Positions 1 to 7,023 are shown, counted from the stretch's first letter. The stretch is 10,002 nucleotides of DNA from an archaeon (GCA_005240025.1 SBBK01000219.1:1-10002), one strand, 5' to 3'. The notes: generated from the sequence alone by a model not told the origin. Program-made: numbers and translations.

Positions 1-1
1 C

Positions 2-1012
2 TTTGAATCCTGTGACCCAAATGAAGACAAGTACACTGCACTAAACAATGCTGCATTCAATTCTGGCATATTTGTCAAAATTCCAAAAAATCTGGTACTG
101 GAAAAGCCAATACACATGGTGTCATCAATATCGACAGACGGCACATCGACAATTTCCCACAACGTGATAGTTGCAGAGCAGGGCAGCAAGGCAACGATAG
201 TGCAGGAGCTGTATGCCCCAAAGGGCACAAAACAGCAGGCCTATCTGGAACTGCAAACGGTGCAGGCCCACCCAAACAGCCAGCTCCAGATGACTACGCT
301 TGAGGCAATGGACAGATCTGCAGTCAATTTTTCTACAAGAAACGCCACGATCTCACAGGACGCAAAAATAAACTGGTATCTTGGATTGTTTGGCTCGCTG
401 CTATCCAGATTTAGGACGAATTATTTTCTTGACGGGGCCGGTGCATCTGCAGAGGACGCAGAAATTGTCTTTGGAGATGACGAGCAGTCATTTGATCTGT
501 CGACAAACCTCATACACAAAAAACCATCCACTGAGGGTAAGGCAGTGCAGAGGGCGGTGCTCAAAAACAAGTCAAAATCGCTCTTTAAGGGAATGATAAA
601 AATCCTCGAGGGCGCACCACAATCAAAATCATTTCTTTCGGGAAGGTCGATTCTGCTTGACAAGGACGCAAAATCCGACGCAATTCCGGGGCTTGAGATA
701 TTTACAAACGACGTCAAGGCAACCCACTCGGCATCCGTTGCCCAGGCAGATGAGGAGCAGATATTTTACCTTGGAACCCGCTGCCTGGATCGCTCAGAGG
801 CGCAGAGAATTATCGTGGAGGGATTCCTAGAACCAATGTCAAGGACAATGTCATACCAGGTGAGGGCCTGGATTGCGTATCTGATAGATGCCAAGTGGAG
901 CGGAAGGGACCTGGTCCTCAAATCAGACGAGCACCTGCGTTCAATAGTTGAAGTAGAAGAAGTCCGTTACAGGGAAGCAGACCAGCTTGAAACCCACTAC
1001 AAGTACCGGTGA
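2..1012 (+). CDS. sufD: Fe-S cluster assembly protein SufD (5'-truncated by window edge)
   Basis: C-terminal 336 codons of a SufB/SufD-family protein. The frame is open from base 2 through the first in-frame ATG at 116, so that ATG is internal; the upstream residues (NAAFNSGIFVKIPKNLVL) are typical SufD sequence. SufD works with SufB and the ATPase SufC as the cytosolic SufBCD scaffold for Fe-S cluster assembly. The family signature is at 716-800, where an ATHSASVAQ segment is followed by DEEQIFYL and an R-I-I-V-E-G-F-L helix. The codon at 725-727 is His, as in SufD; SufB usually has Cys beside the equivalent position, which favours SufD. The family is usually well over 400 residues, so roughly a quarter is missing to the left, where sufB and sufC would be expected. 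The downstream Rieske gene starts within a few bases of the stop, indicating an operon. Confidence 0.93.
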   Translation, partial: FESCDPNEDKYTALNNAAFNSGIFVKIPKNLVLEKPIHMVSSISTDGTSTISHNVIVAEQGSKATIVQELYAPKGTKQQAYLELQTVQAHPNSQLQMTTLEAMDRSAVNFSTRNATISQDAKINWYLGLFGSLLSRFRTNYFLDGAGASAEDAEIVFGDDEQSFDLSTNLIHKKPSTEGKAVQRAVLKNKSKSLFKGMIKILEGAPQSKSFLSGRSILLDKDAKSDAIPGLEIFTNDVKATHSASVAQADEEQIFYLGTRCLDRSEAQRIIVEGFLEPMSRTMSYQVRAWIAYLIDAKWSGRDLVLKSDEHLRSIVEVEEVRYREADQLETHYKYR

Positions 1013-1016
1013 GCTG

Positions 1017-1325
1017 TTGGGAAGGTGGGTCAAAGCGTGCAAAAGAGCCGAGCTTGGAACTAACCAGATGTGCAGCTTTGATTTTGAAAACAAGCAAATT
1101 CTCATTGCAGACCTCGGCGGACAAATCTATGCAACGGATAGAATTTGCACTCATGAGGAGGCAGACCTTGCCGGTGGCTTTTTGAGCGAGGAGGGAGTCA
1201 GGTGCCCGCTGCACCTATCTGTTTTTAATCTGCGGGATGGAAGGCCACAAAACCCGCCAGCCGAGCTGCCGCTAAAGACATACAATATTAAAGTAGAAAA
1301 GGACGAGATCTACGTGGAGGTATAA
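1017..1325 (+). CDS. Rieske [2Fe-2S] ferredoxin-like protein in the suf operon
   Basis: Small single-domain Rieske protein of 102 residues from the TTG at 1017. Cluster ligands are visible as C44-T-H46 and, 16 residues later, C63-P-L-H66, the classic CxH-x16-CxxH pattern with two Cys and two His. There is no signal peptide or membrane anchor, so it is a soluble ferredoxin-type Rieske protein like those of dioxygenase systems or NirD. The frame is open upstream to another TTG at 987, which would overlap sufD by 26 nt. I prefer 1017 because GGTGAG at 1008-1013 can act as a ribosome-binding site and because the protein then begins MGRWVKACKRAEL, a normal Rieske N-terminus. Its place between sufD and sufS suggests it passes electrons to cluster assembly or is a product of it. 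That role is inferred from context alone. Confidence 0.9.
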   Translation: MGRWVKACKRAELGTNQMCSFDFENKQILIADLGGQIYATDRICTHEEADLAGGFLSEEGVRCPLHLSVFNLRDGRPQNPPAELPLKTYNIKVEKDEIYVEV

Positions 1326-1326
1326 A

Positions 1327-2568
1327 TTGCAAACCACATTCTCTGTTGAGCACATTCGAAAGGACTTTCCAATTTTGCAGCGAAGGGTGCGAAATGACAG
1401 ACCCCTTGTGTATCTGGACAATGCCGCAACAACACAAAAACCAGTCCAGGTGATTAACGCTATATCTGATTTTTACACAAACCACAACTCCAACATCCAC
1501 AGGGCAGTATATGCACTGGCAGAGGAGGCAACTGAGGCCTTTGAGGAGGTGCGCGACAAGGTAGCCAGATTCATTGGCATAAAGGACAGGCAGGAAATTG
1601 TCTTTGTCCGCGGCACCACCGAGGCAATAAATCTGGTGGCATATGCCTGGGGCAGACAAAACATAGCTTCAGGAGACATCATTATGACTACGGAATACGA
1701 GCACCACAGTAACATTGTCCCATGGCAACTTTTGGCAAAGGAAAGGGGGGCAAGACTGGAGTATATAGGAATGGACGACCAAGGTACACTAATCCTGGAC
1801 CATCTTGACAGATACCTGCAGACTGGCAGAGTAAAACTGGTGACTGTAAGCCACATGTCAAATGTCTTGGGCACCATAACCGACGTAGACACAATCATCA
1901 AAAAATGCAAAAACGCGGGAGTCAGAGTGCTAATCGACGGGGCCCAGTCTGTTCCCCATATGAAGGTAAATGTCCAAGAACTTGGATGTGACTTCTTTGC
2001 ATTTTCCGCCCATAAAATGCTGGGTCCAACAGGCGTTGGAGTCCTGTGGGCAAAAAAAGAACTCCTTGAGGCCATGGCGCCATTTCACGGAGGCGGAGAC
2101 ATGATACGCGAGGTGCACAAATACGAAACTACGTGGAACGATCTTCCATACAAGTTCGAGGCGGGCACTCCAAACATCGCAGATGTCATCGGATTTTCGG
2201 CAGCAATTGATTATCTTGAAAAAATTGGAATGGATTTTGTCAGAAAACACGAAATCGAGCTCACAAAATATGCTCTGGAAAAACTCTCCTCAATAAAGGG
2301 CCTAAAAATTTACGGCACACCAGACCTCTCAAGGCGGGGCGGGGTAATCTCGTTTAATTTTGCCGACATCCATCCCCATGACCTTGCCACCATTATTGAT
2401 GAGGACGGTGTGGCAATCAGGTCTGGCCACCATTGCGCCCAGGTCCTGATGGAAAGGCTTGATGTTGCAGCAACCTCGCGCGCAAGCTTTTACATTTACA
2501 ACACAAAGGACGAAATAGACGTACTGGTAAGCTCACTAAACAGGGCAGCCAGGGTGTTCAAACTATGA
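1327..2568 (+). CDS. sufS: Cysteine desulfurase SufS (class V aminotransferase fold, PLP)
   Basis: 413 residues, full length for the group II (SufS/CsdA) desulfurases that convert L-cysteine to alanine and leave a persulfide for Fe-S assembly. The PLP lysine is K230 in SAHKMLGPTGVG, the ring-stacking His lies in the EHHSN segment (about 126-127), D204 and Q207 are in IDGAQS, and the catalytic Cys is C370 in RSGHHCAQ. The short SGHHCA active-site segment is the SufS type rather than the longer IscS/NifS loop. The start is a TTG preceded by GGAGGT at 1316-1321, with 5 nt between; this is the clearest Shine-Dalgarno site in the window and decides the start. It lies 1 nt after the Rieske stop, and its own stop overlaps the sufU ATG (ATGA, 2565-2568), so translation is probably coupled and product ratios linked. 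Confidence 0.97.
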   Translation: MQTTFSVEHIRKDFPILQRRVRNDRPLVYLDNAATTQKPVQVINAISDFYTNHNSNIHRAVYALAEEATEAFEEVRDKVARFIGIKDRQEIVFVRGTTEAINLVAYAWGRQNIASGDIIMTTEYEHHSNIVPWQLLAKERGARLEYIGMDDQGTLILDHLDRYLQTGRVKLVTVSHMSNVLGTITDVDTIIKKCKNAGVRVLIDGAQSVPHMKVNVQELGCDFFAFSAHKMLGPTGVGVLWAKKELLEAMAPFHGGGDMIREVHKYETTWNDLPYKFEAGTPNIADVIGFSAAIDYLEKIGMDFVRKHEIELTKYALEKLSSIKGLKIYGTPDLSRRGGVISFNFADIHPHDLATIIDEDGVAIRSGHHCAQVLMERLDVAATSRASFYIYNTKDEIDVLVSSLNRAARVFKL

Positions 2569-3005
2569 GCGGCAACGCAGACATCTATCACGAAATGATT
2601 GTCGAGTATTCAAGACACCCAAGCAACTATGGAAAAATAGAAAACCCGGACATATCGTACCACGACAGCAACCCGTTGTGCGGCGACAGCATCGACATTT
2701 TCATGAAGGTCCAGGACAACAAGGTAACGGACATCAAGTTCCAGGGAAGGGGGTGCGCAATATGTATGTCGTGCACATCGGTTCTCACCGAACTGGTAAA
2801 GGGCAAGGCCATTGACGACGTCAAAAAAATCCAAAAGGACGAAATCTTGGGCGAGCTGGGGCTGCAAAACCTGCAGGCAGTTAGGATCAAGTGCGCCCTT
2901 TTGTCGCTAAAGGTGCTAAAATACGGCCTCTACACATATCTGGCAGGCAAGCTAAAGGACGCAAATGCGGACGCACTCAAGGCGGAGGCCTCTGCGCTGT
3001 ACTGA
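2565..3005 (+). CDS. sufU: SufU/IscU-type Fe-S scaffold or sulfur-acceptor protein
   Basis: 146 residues of the IscU/SufU/NifU-N family. The three conserved metal-binding cysteines are C39 in NPLCGD (with D41), C64 in FQGRGCAI and C110 in RIKCALLSL. It would take persulfide sulfur from SufS and hand sulfur or nascent clusters to SufBCD. The C64-C110 spacing of 46 residues is close to that of bacterial IscU and lacks the roughly 20-residue insertion of Bacillus SufU, although the CGD aspartate and the pairing with sufS are SufU-like. There are two extra cysteines, C67 and C70, giving CAICMSC where relatives usually read CAIS-x-AS. The ATG overlaps the sufS stop by 4 nt, and AGGGTG lies about 10 nt upstream as a plausible ribosome-binding site. 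The residue numbering was counted by hand. Confidence 0.93.
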   Translation: MSGNADIYHEMIVEYSRHPSNYGKIENPDISYHDSNPLCGDSIDIFMKVQDNKVTDIKFQGRGCAICMSCTSVLTELVKGKAIDDVKKIQKDEILGELGLQNLQAVRIKCALLSLKVLKYGLYTYLAGKLKDANADALKAEASALY

Positions 3006-3006
3006 G

Positions 3007-3330
3007 ATGTCTGAAATCTCGCAAAAAATCCGCAGGGTGATATTTGAGAAATACAATGACTCGAATCTCCGGTTTACAAACGACGAGATATTTGAGGTGC
3101 TGAAAAAAAATGGCGCAATAGACAAATCCCTGACAATTGATGACATGGAGCAACACTTTGACGAGCTCTGCGATTCTGGAATGATGCGAAACATTGCGCA
3201 AAACTTTACCACCCAGTGGTTCAAGCTGTTTGATGCCCTGGAAAAACTCCAGTGTGTCTCATGCCAGGGGCAAAGCTACATCTGCAGATCCGAAGAAACC
3301 AAGTGCCCTGCTTGTGGTGCAGCTATTTGA
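3007..3330 (+). CDS. Small protein with predicted winged-helix-like N-terminus and C-terminal zinc ribbon
   Basis: 107 residues from the ATG at 3007, 1 nt after the sufU stop; the frame is open upstream into sufU, but this ATG fits the operon spacing. I do not recognise a named family. Residues 1-80 look helical, with a turn and a hydrophobic pattern compatible with a small winged-helix fold (SQKIRRVIFEKY, then NDEIFEVLKKNGA, then DMEQHFDELCDSGMM). Residues 83-103 form C83-V-S-C86, 13 residues, C100-P-A-C103, a zinc-ribbon knuckle pair, with an extra C93 between. Archaeal transcription and replication proteins often combine such domains, so it may be a DNA- or RNA-binding regulator. Being the last gene of a suf operon, and cysteine-rich, it could sense Fe-S or metal status. 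Both ideas are inference. Confidence 0.75.
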   Translation: MSEISQKIRRVIFEKYNDSNLRFTNDEIFEVLKKNGAIDKSLTIDDMEQHFDELCDSGMMRNIAQNFTTQWFKLFDALEKLQCVSCQGQSYICRSEETKCPACGAAI

Positions 3331-3334
3331 GACT

Positions 3335-3355
3335 TGGGCATAATTATTCTGCCCA
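3335..3355 (+). terminator. Candidate hairpin after the suf operon
   Basis: Perfect 6-bp inverted repeat TGGGCA / TGCCCA with a 9-nt AT-rich loop, starting 4 nt after the stop of the last suf-operon gene. There is no T-run directly after it, so it may be a 3'-end stabilising stem rather than a true terminator. Archaeal termination depends mainly on T tracts. Confidence 0.3.
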
Positions 3356-3687
3356 GATTCACCAGTTTCTAAAAATCATTTAATGGAAAATGCTTTGGAA
3401 CTCCCCATATCTGATTCATTACCATGTGAACAGGATGGAGAGATTCTGCTGCAAGGTGCTTGATAATCAAATCGTGCGGCCTGCATACTCTGCAAGCTAC
3501 TTGCCGGCCTGGGAGATTAATTCGCAGAAGAGCTTCCATTGTGAGATTGATAGAATGAAGAATACCTTTGGGGTATATCTCATTCCAGTAAGGAGAGTGT
3601 AATGTGTCATCGTATGTTTTGATGTGTTTGTGAACTATCCTGCCATTACTATGATTCCATAACCGGCAGCAGGAATCCACAATGTGT

Positions 3688-3720
3688 CAAGCACATGCTT
3701 GGATGCTAGTGTGTTTTTTT
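3688..3720 (+). terminator. Candidate T-tract terminator between suf operon and pgk
   Basis: Inverted repeat CAAGCA-CA-TGCTTG (3688-3701), followed 12 nt later by seven consecutive T (3714-3720) on the + strand. A T tract is the usual archaeal termination signal, so this could stop rightward transcripts before they run antisense into pgk. It lies 358 nt after the last + gene, which weakens the link to the suf operon. Confidence 0.3.
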
Positions 3721-3745
3721 GAAAATGTTTGTGCCCCACCTTCAA

Positions 3746-4948
3746 CTATCCAGATCTTTTGGCTGCCGCCTCAAGGGACTGGATCATTGGAAGCTTTTCT
3801 CCGGTCAGGTACAACACAAGTGCGCCACCTGCGGTGCTTATGTGAGTTATTTTTTCTGCAAGGCCGTATTTTTTTAGGGCAGACGTGAGGTGTCCGCCGC
3901 TGACAATTGTTGTCGCCATCGAGTTTGCAACCGCCTCTAGAAGGGCCTTGGTGCCGTAGCTGAAACCTTCTTTTTCAAAAAATCCAGGGGGACCAGAAAT
4001 GAAAACCGTCCCGGCGCCAGATATTATCTTGGAATAATGCTCGATTGTCTTTGGCCCGAGGTCGTAAATCTGGTCGCCTTTGTTCAGCTCCCGAACATCG
4101 AGCTCGATTCTCTGGCCGTTGTTGTTTATTGCGACATCAACAGGTGTGAAAAAGACATCGGGGTACTCACCCATCAGTGCATGGGCCTTTGAGACCGCGT
4201 CGTCTTCGCCTTTTATCCCAAGGGGGTACTTGACCCGCCCCTGGGCTCGCAGGAATACATTTCCAATAAGGCCAGTCAGAAGGATCTGGTCCGCACGGCC
4301 CCGCTTTATGAGCATCTTGATTGCCTCTAGCCTGTCAGTCACCTTGGAGCCGCCTAGAACCACCACGTGGGGGGCTTTGGCAACGGTTAGAATCTCTTCG
4401 AGCTTTTTTACCTCGCGCTCGACAATTTTGCCTGCACACGCCGGAATGACGTGGGAAAAACCTACAAGGGAGGGGTGCGCCCTGTGTGCGCTTGGAAAGG
4501 AATCCAAAACACACAGATCAAAAAGGTCGCCAAGCCTTTTTACCATGATTGTGTTTGCCGCCTCTTCTGGGGAAAACTCGTAGTTTTCTTCTGCGCAAAA
4601 CCTGAGGTTATCAAGCAAAATGATGTCGCCGTTTTTCATTTTTTTTATCTCAGACTGTGCAAGTGCCCCAATCACATCCTCGACATACTTGACTGGCCTG
4701 CCAAGAAATTGCTCCAAAATTTTTGCGTGTTCTGTCATTCCAATGTAGTCCTTGTTTCCAACTCTTCCCTGATGGGAGACCACAACTACCTTGGAATCCT
4801 TTAGGGCATTGATGGTTTCCGTGGCCTCCTCGATTCTTTTTGTTCCAGAGATCTCGTTTGTTGCCGGATCAATTGGGCAGTTCATGTCGACCCGCAGCAA
4901 TATGGTCTTTCCCCTGAGGTCAAAATCATCAAGTGTTAGGATCTTCAC
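3746..4948 (-). CDS. pgk: Phosphoglycerate kinase (archaeal type)
   Basis: 400 residues, normal length for archaeal PGK. The enzyme interconverts 1,3-bisphosphoglycerate + ADP and 3-phosphoglycerate + ATP in the cytosol; in autotrophic archaea it mainly serves gluconeogenesis. N-domain substrate motifs are LLRVDMNCPID (18-27, RVDxN), SHQGR (58-62) and HRAHPS (155-160). C-domain nucleotide motifs are GGSKVTDRL (199-207, with K202), SGPPGFFE (318-325) and the Gly-rich VSGGHLTSAL (349-358). The start is GTG at 4948; the only nearby upstream ATG is out of frame. A TTTTAAG box centred about 26 nt upstream suggests a leaderless transcript. It diverges from the PAP2 phosphatase gene. No accessory domains, frameshift or missing catalytic residue were seen. 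Confidence 0.97.
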   Translation of the reverse strand: MKILTLDDFDLRGKTILLRVDMNCPIDPATNEISGTKRIEEATETINALKDSKVVVVSHQGRVGNKDYIGMTEHAKILEQFLGRPVKYVEDVIGALAQSEIKKMKNGDIILLDNLRFCAEENYEFSPEEAANTIMVKRLGDLFDLCVLDSFPSAHRAHPSLVGFSHVIPACAGKIVEREVKKLEEILTVAKAPHVVVLGGSKVTDRLEAIKMLIKRGRADQILLTGLIGNVFLRAQGRVKYPLGIKGEDDAVSKAHALMGEYPDVFFTPVDVAINNNGQRIELDVRELNKGDQIYDLGPKTIEHYSKIISGAGTVFISGPPGFFEKEGFSYGTKALLEAVANSMATTIVSGGHLTSALKKYGLAEKITHISTAGGALVLYLTGEKLPMIQSLEAAAKRSG

Positions 4949-4970
4949 ATCTGGCTTCTTTTTTTGCCAT

Positions 4971-4978
4971 CTTAAAAC
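4971..4978 (-). promoter_or_regulatory. TATA-like box of pgk
   Basis: Minus-strand TTTTAAG, centred about 26 nt upstream of the GTG start. This is the spacing expected if transcription begins at the start codon (leaderless). There is no Shine-Dalgarno sequence before the GTG. Confidence 0.5.
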
Positions 4979-5029
4979 CTTTCAGCCGATCCGCACAAAA
5001 ATCCGCCAAAACTATACCTCCACAGAAAA

Positions 5030-5038
5030 ATTAAAAAC
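5030..5038 (+). promoter_or_regulatory. TATA-like box of the PAP2 phosphatase gene
   Basis: An AT-rich ATTAAAAA element centred about 27 nt upstream of the TTG start at 5061. An in-frame TAA (5058-5060) directly precedes that TTG, so no longer protein is possible. The spacing implies a leaderless mRNA that begins with TTG. Confidence 0.45.
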
Positions 5039-5060
5039 AAGACCACCCAGTCACCTTTAA

Positions 5061-5717
5061 TTGCAAAACTGGTTATTTGATGTGCGCTCAAGGCCGTTTT
5101 TCATTCTGGCAGCGGCATTTGTCATCATGGCAATACTGGTAAACGAAAAGATCACAGCCGAGTTTGACAAATTCACGATTACATATTTTCAGTCGATTGC
5201 CGGAAACAGGGCCCTTGATCTGTTCATGTGGGCAACAACAGAGATTGGAGACGTCATCTGGCTTGTTGGTTTCAGTATGGTGGTTTTCGTAATAAGGAAA
5301 ACCAGGAGGACTGGTCTTGTTCTGTTGCTTACGCTGGTGGTGGGCACAATTGCCGCAGGCTACATCAAGGGCTATGTGGTCGACAATCCCAGACCAAAGA
5401 TGGAGTTTCTGGGGACAGATCTGCCATTCGACGTTGGCCGTGATACGTTCGTGCTTGGAACCGACGGCTCGTTTCCATCTGGACATGCTACGCGCGCATC
5501 TGTGGCGGCATTCATAATTGGATATGCGCTATCGCAACGGTTCCCAAGGGGGTGTTATCTGGTATGGATCTTTCCTGTTTTGGAGTCCTTTAGCCGTGTC
5601 TATGTTTTGCAGCACTACCCAATGGATGTTTTTGGGGGGGTGGTCTTTGGCATGCTGCTGTCTGGTCTGATTGGAAAAAAGCTCAAACTCGATGTAATCT
5701 TCAAATCACAGGCCTAG
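5061..5717 (+). CDS. PAP2-family membrane phosphatase
   Basis: 218 residues with several membrane segments (about 12-27, 63-78, 86-101, 146-158, 165-177 and 190-206). The phosphatidic-acid-phosphatase type 2 motifs are present in order: K103 with R111-P112 (motif 1), P139-S-G-H142 in SFPSGHATR (motif 2, H142 the acid/base), and S178-R179 followed by H185 and D189 in SRVYVLQHYPMD (motif 3, H185 the expected nucleophile). Such enzymes dephosphorylate lipid phosphates or isoprenyl diphosphates at the membrane. In archaea, recycling of isoprenyl diphosphate carriers is plausible, but the substrate cannot be read here. Motif 1 has seven residues between K and RP, where K-x6-RP is usual. The start is TTG immediately after an in-frame TAA. 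The 3' end overlaps the convergent gene by 12 bp. Confidence 0.9.
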   Translation: MQNWLFDVRSRPFFILAAAFVIMAILVNEKITAEFDKFTITYFQSIAGNRALDLFMWATTEIGDVIWLVGFSMVVFVIRKTRRTGLVLLLTLVVGTIAAGYIKGYVVDNPRPKMEFLGTDLPFDVGRDTFVLGTDGSFPSGHATRASVAAFIIGYALSQRFPRGCYLVWIFPVLESFSRVYVLQHYPMDVFGGVVFGMLLSGLIGKKLKLDVIFKSQA

Positions 5718-6047
5718 CGAATCGAAAACCTTGGCACTTATCAGCAAAATAGCATAGTTTTGGTCGTCGTGGTGGTATGTCCAGTATCTCAGGTTGCGGT
5801 CTTGGTTTGCCCTGCGAAGCCTGTAGTTGATCTCCGTCGTTATTGTAAAGCCTATCCTCTTTGCCAGCTTTTCCTGCCTTGGCATCAACACCAGAAACCC
5901 GCCCTTTTGATTTTCAAAGCCCATGTCTGCCATCTGGCCTGCAGATTCCGATGCGGTCCTTTCGTCTTTTACCACGAAGGTCTTTACAACTGGGATCTGT
6001 GAGGGATGAAACTCCACATGATACCTGGGTAGCTGGCATCTAATCAT
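5706..6047 (-). CDS. Hypothetical protein, about 113 aa, unrecognised
   Basis: Minus-strand frame from the ATG at 6047, ending 12 bp inside the 3' end of the PAP2 gene (tail to tail). The frame is open to a GTG at 6065, which would add six residues; I prefer the ATG because the protein then starts MIRCQLPRYHVEF, but no ribosome-binding site supports either. I recognise no family. The sequence has alternating strand-like segments (PVVKTFVVKDE, GGFLVLMP, FTITTEINYRL, YAILLISAKVF) and a helix-like middle rich in E, A and Q, suggesting a small soluble alpha/beta protein. There are no membrane segments or metal motifs. It diverges from the coiled-coil gene with about 120 bp between the preferred starts. 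Confidence 0.65.
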   Translation of the reverse strand: MIRCQLPRYHVEFHPSQIPVVKTFVVKDERTASESAGQMADMGFENQKGGFLVLMPRQEKLAKRIGFTITTEINYRLRRANQDRNLRYWTYHHDDQNYAILLISAKVFDSLGL

Positions 6048-6169
6048 TCTTGCTGTAGATATCACGCAAAACCGAGTGAAACTTGTTTACCCGGTGGTCA
6101 AATACTGATTATAGTAACAACTTATCGGATAATTTAGACCGACCAAAATCATTGGCCTCATTATCAAAG

Positions 6170-6982
6170 ATGGTACAGAAGCTAAGACAGCAAAAGCTTG
6201 ATGCCACAAAGCAAAGACGGAAAACCCAGAGAGAACTGGAAAAAGTATCGTCGCTAAACCGCAAGTCGTCTTCCGGACTGATATCCCTGCAGAGACGCCT
6301 TGAGGACACCAGAGAAAACCTAGTCGACATCAACGCCGAGTTTAACCAGATTGTTGCCAGAAAGGAGAGTCTTGAGAGGCTGATCAGGGCAGCACACGAG
6401 CGCCTCAAGCAAGAAACGGAATCAAAAGAGCAGGCGGAAATCGACCTTGGCAACGCCGAGACCGACGAGGAAAAACAGGCCGCGACAGAACTCCTGAATC
6501 AGGCAAATGAAAAAATCCAGGATCTCAGGTCAGAAATAAAGCAGCGCGAGTCGGCATTGCAAAAACTAGCGCCGGAAATCGAGGCCCATAAAAAATCAAA
6601 ATCAAAGGCAAGCCAGCAAATCCACAAGCAGACGCAAGCAAAACCCGCACTGGTCGGACTCGTAAAGAAAAGCGGAATGGCAAAAGAATCACTGAAAAGA
6701 AAGGTCAGCGCGGCGGAAAAAAGGGAGGCCAGCATCAACAGGACCCTCAAGAAAGCATCCGAAAGACTTGAGGAAGTGGTGGCAAAAAAGCGAAGGCAGG
6801 CCGCAAAAAAGGCGGCACAAAAAAGGGCTGCAAGAAAAAGGTCGCTCGCACTAAAAAAAGCGGCAAGAAAAAGAATGCTTACGCTAAAAAGAAAAACAAA
6901 GAAATCCAAGATCAAAAAAAGATCAAAGTCAAAAGAGGCGGCAAAAAAACACAAAAGAAAACCCAAAAAATCGCGGCGCTAG
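6170..6982 (+). CDS. Coiled-coil protein with histone-H1-like Lys/Arg-rich C-terminal tail
   Basis: 270 residues from the ATG at 6170. Residues 1 to about 195 are a long, highly charged coiled coil (Q/E/K/R-rich heptads, almost no aromatic residues, no Gly/Pro breaks until about 180). From about 196 to the end the tail is dominated by Lys, Arg, Ala and Ser, like eukaryotic H1 or bacterial H1-like tails. The tail contains an 11-residue tandem repeat, AARKR-S-L-A-L-K-K then AARKR-M-L-T-L-K-R (6827-6859 and 6860-6892). A role in DNA binding or nucleoid organisation is inferred from composition; RNA or ribosome binding is the alternative. The start is uncertain: the frame is open to TTG 6083, and TTG 6152 is also possible. 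A start at 6152 or 6170 leaves room for a divergent promoter, and 6100-6140 is AT-rich and unlike coding sequence. Confidence 0.8.
   Translation: MVQKLRQQKLDATKQRRKTQRELEKVSSLNRKSSSGLISLQRRLEDTRENLVDINAEFNQIVARKESLERLIRAAHERLKQETESKEQAEIDLGNAETDEEKQAATELLNQANEKIQDLRSEIKQRESALQKLAPEIEAHKKSKSKASQQIHKQTQAKPALVGLVKKSGMAKESLKRKVSAAEKREASINRTLKKASERLEEVVAKKRRQAAKKAAQKRAARKRSLALKKAARKRMLTLKRKTKKSKIKKRSKSKEAAKKHKRKPKKSRR
6827..6892 (+). repeat. 33-bp coding tandem repeat (2 copies) in the basic tail
   Basis: Two adjacent 33-bp units encode A-A-R-K-R-[SM]-L-[AT]-L-K-[KR]. The codons differ at several synonymous positions, so the duplication is old or has been kept by selection on the protein rather than being a recent slip. 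Confidence 0.6.
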
Positions 6983-7023
6983 TCAGCATACCTTCATAAA
7001 CAAATAATTTTACAAACAAAACC

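Larger units (their letters stand above)
3331..3745. other. 415-bp intergenic stretch without a confident gene
   Basis: The stretch lies between the suf operon and the 3' end of phosphoglycerate kinase. It contains a short hairpin just after the last suf-operon gene, and a 6-bp inverted repeat followed by seven T near 3720, both listed separately. Two overlapping frames are open: a minus-strand GTG-start frame of 103 codons (3369-3680) and a plus-strand frame of 70 codons (3390-3602). The minus frame is the more protein-like; its last third reads RPHDLIIKHLAAESLHPVHM and ends NDF. Neither has a recognisable domain or a convincing promoter or ribosome-binding site, so I list no CDS. It may be a decayed gene or a spacer. 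Confidence 0.5.

Noticed and set aside
116..118. ATG as the start of sufD
   Set aside because: The frame is open to the left edge and encodes typical SufD residues before this codon, so it is an internal Met.
5760..6043. Two plus-strand reading frames opposite the 113-aa minus gene
   Set aside because: They overlap each other and the better minus frame, have no promoter or ribosome-binding site, and show no recognisable protein pattern.
6083..6169. N-terminal extension of the coiled-coil protein from TTG 6083
   Set aside because: It would leave almost no promoter space before the divergent gene, and the added residues are AT-rich and unlike the rest of the protein; kept only as an alternative.
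6499..6966. 155-codon Phe/Leu-rich minus-strand frame
   Set aside because: It is the antisense of the AAA/AAG-rich coding tail; the Phe/Leu content is a composition artefact and not a membrane protein.
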